Source: Diphasiastrum complanatum
Taxonomy: Eukaryota > Streptophyta > Lycopodiopsida > Lycopodiales > Lycopodiaceae
Length of the DNA: 64,000 bases
NCBI GenBank assembly: GCA_029204225.1
Contig: CM055092.1
Location: 79,630,838 to 79,694,837 of the forward strand
Direction of reading: 5' to 3'
The notes under the pieces are model-generated. The model was not told the DNA's origin, did not search any database, and was given only the letters and a program-made list of their open reading frames with translations. Both the position numbers and the translations under genes were made by a program. How positions within the stretch are numbered: the stretch's first letter is position 1; each line of letters begins with the position of its first letter. Of the stretch, positions 63,701 to 64,000 are shown in pieces.

Positions 63701-64000
63701 CGGACTATGCTGATTTTTCAGATTTTGCTCTTACATCTCATGGAGATGTTGCAGAAGAACCTGTTTTCTATGAGCAGGCCAAGGGAGTAAAATGTTGGGA
63801 GGATGCGATGCAAGATGAGTATGACTCACTTATGAAGAACCAGATTTGGGTTCTTGTTGACCTTCCTCATGGGAAGGAGGCAATTGGTTCTAAATGGGTA
63901 TACAAAATCAAGTATAAGGCATTGAAAGGTACAAGGCAAGGCTCGTTGCCAAAGGCTATGCTCAGCAAAAGGGGATTGATTATGAGGAGACTTTTTCTCC
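63701..64000 (+). pseudogene. Cop-7 reverse transcriptase, N-terminal part (continues beyond the window)
   Basis: It reads WEDAMQDEYDSLMKNQIWVLVDLP, split here as WEDAMQDEYDSL and MKNQIWVLVDLP, then GSKWVYKIKYK, the start of copia RT. The following KARLVAKGYAQQKGIDYEETFSP-like bases are in a different frame (small deletion near 63925). The rest of RT and RNase H is off the edge. Confidence 0.88.

Larger units (their letters stand above)
59051..64000 (+). mobile_element. Cop-7: copia element running off the right edge
   Basis: It has a 5' LTR, perfect PBS, leader, gag with an internal duplication, protease, integrase and the start of RT. It is inserted in the Gyp-C protease. The 3' half lies outside the window. 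Confidence 0.93.

Overview
The window is nuclear DNA from a flowering or other seed plant. It is dominated by nested LTR retrotransposons of the Ty1/copia and Ty3/gypsy superfamilies. One host gene is recognisable: the 3' half of a ribophorin II gene (RPN2, called HAP6 in Arabidopsis), a subunit of the ER oligosaccharyltransferase, on the minus strand with canonical introns. I cannot name the species. No rRNA, tRNA, CRISPR array or bacterial operon was seen.

Region 1 (1-24.4 kb) is a recent tandem duplication with a 17,331-bp period and its junction near 15126/15127. Each copy carries two head-to-head gypsy fragments: Gyp-A (minus strand, gag-protease-RT) and Gyp-B (plus strand, gag-protease). 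In the left copy Gyp-B is interrupted by a whole copia element, Cop-1 (4142-15126). Cop-1 is itself interrupted in gag by a related, nearly intact copia element in the opposite orientation, Cop-2 (6019-12252; TSD AGAAC). In the right copy the same Gyp-B site holds only a solo LTR (21473-22289; TSD ATCGC).

Region 2 (24.4-44.6 kb) is a second nest. It holds a copia LTR and leader (Cop-3) and an old copia element (Cop-4, 27.7-44.2 kb). Cop-4 contains a chromovirus-type gypsy element (Chr-1). Chr-1 has a solo-type LTR at 28441-30013 and a protease-to-chromodomain body with PPT and 3' LTR at 31205-41470. Inside these lie a gag-bearing, pol-reduced copia element with 692-bp LTRs (Cop-5, 34358-38951; TSD CCTAA), an insertion at 40705-41251 (TSD GCCTT) and a 933-bp solo LTR (42305-43237; TSD TTGCT). 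Two (CT)n tracts of about 86 and 78 units lie inside LTRs.

Region 3 (44.6-56.8 kb) has short repeats, then RPN2. Six exons (48192-55243) give about 246 C-terminal residues including three membrane segments. Its introns and flank hold a gypsy integrase scrap, a LINE RT remnant, a hAT-like BED zinc finger fossil and four compact clusters of short palindromic or inverted motifs that resemble DNA-transposon ends. The 5' exons were not found.

Region 4 (56.8-64 kb) has a truncated minus-strand copia element (Cop-6), a degenerate gypsy protease/RT (Gyp-C), and a plus-strand copia element (Cop-7, LTR 59051-59441) with an internal gag duplication that runs off the right edge.

Most retroelement genes are broken by stops or frameshifts. 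Cop-2 is closest to intact. Element names (Cop-1, Gyp-A and so on) are local labels.
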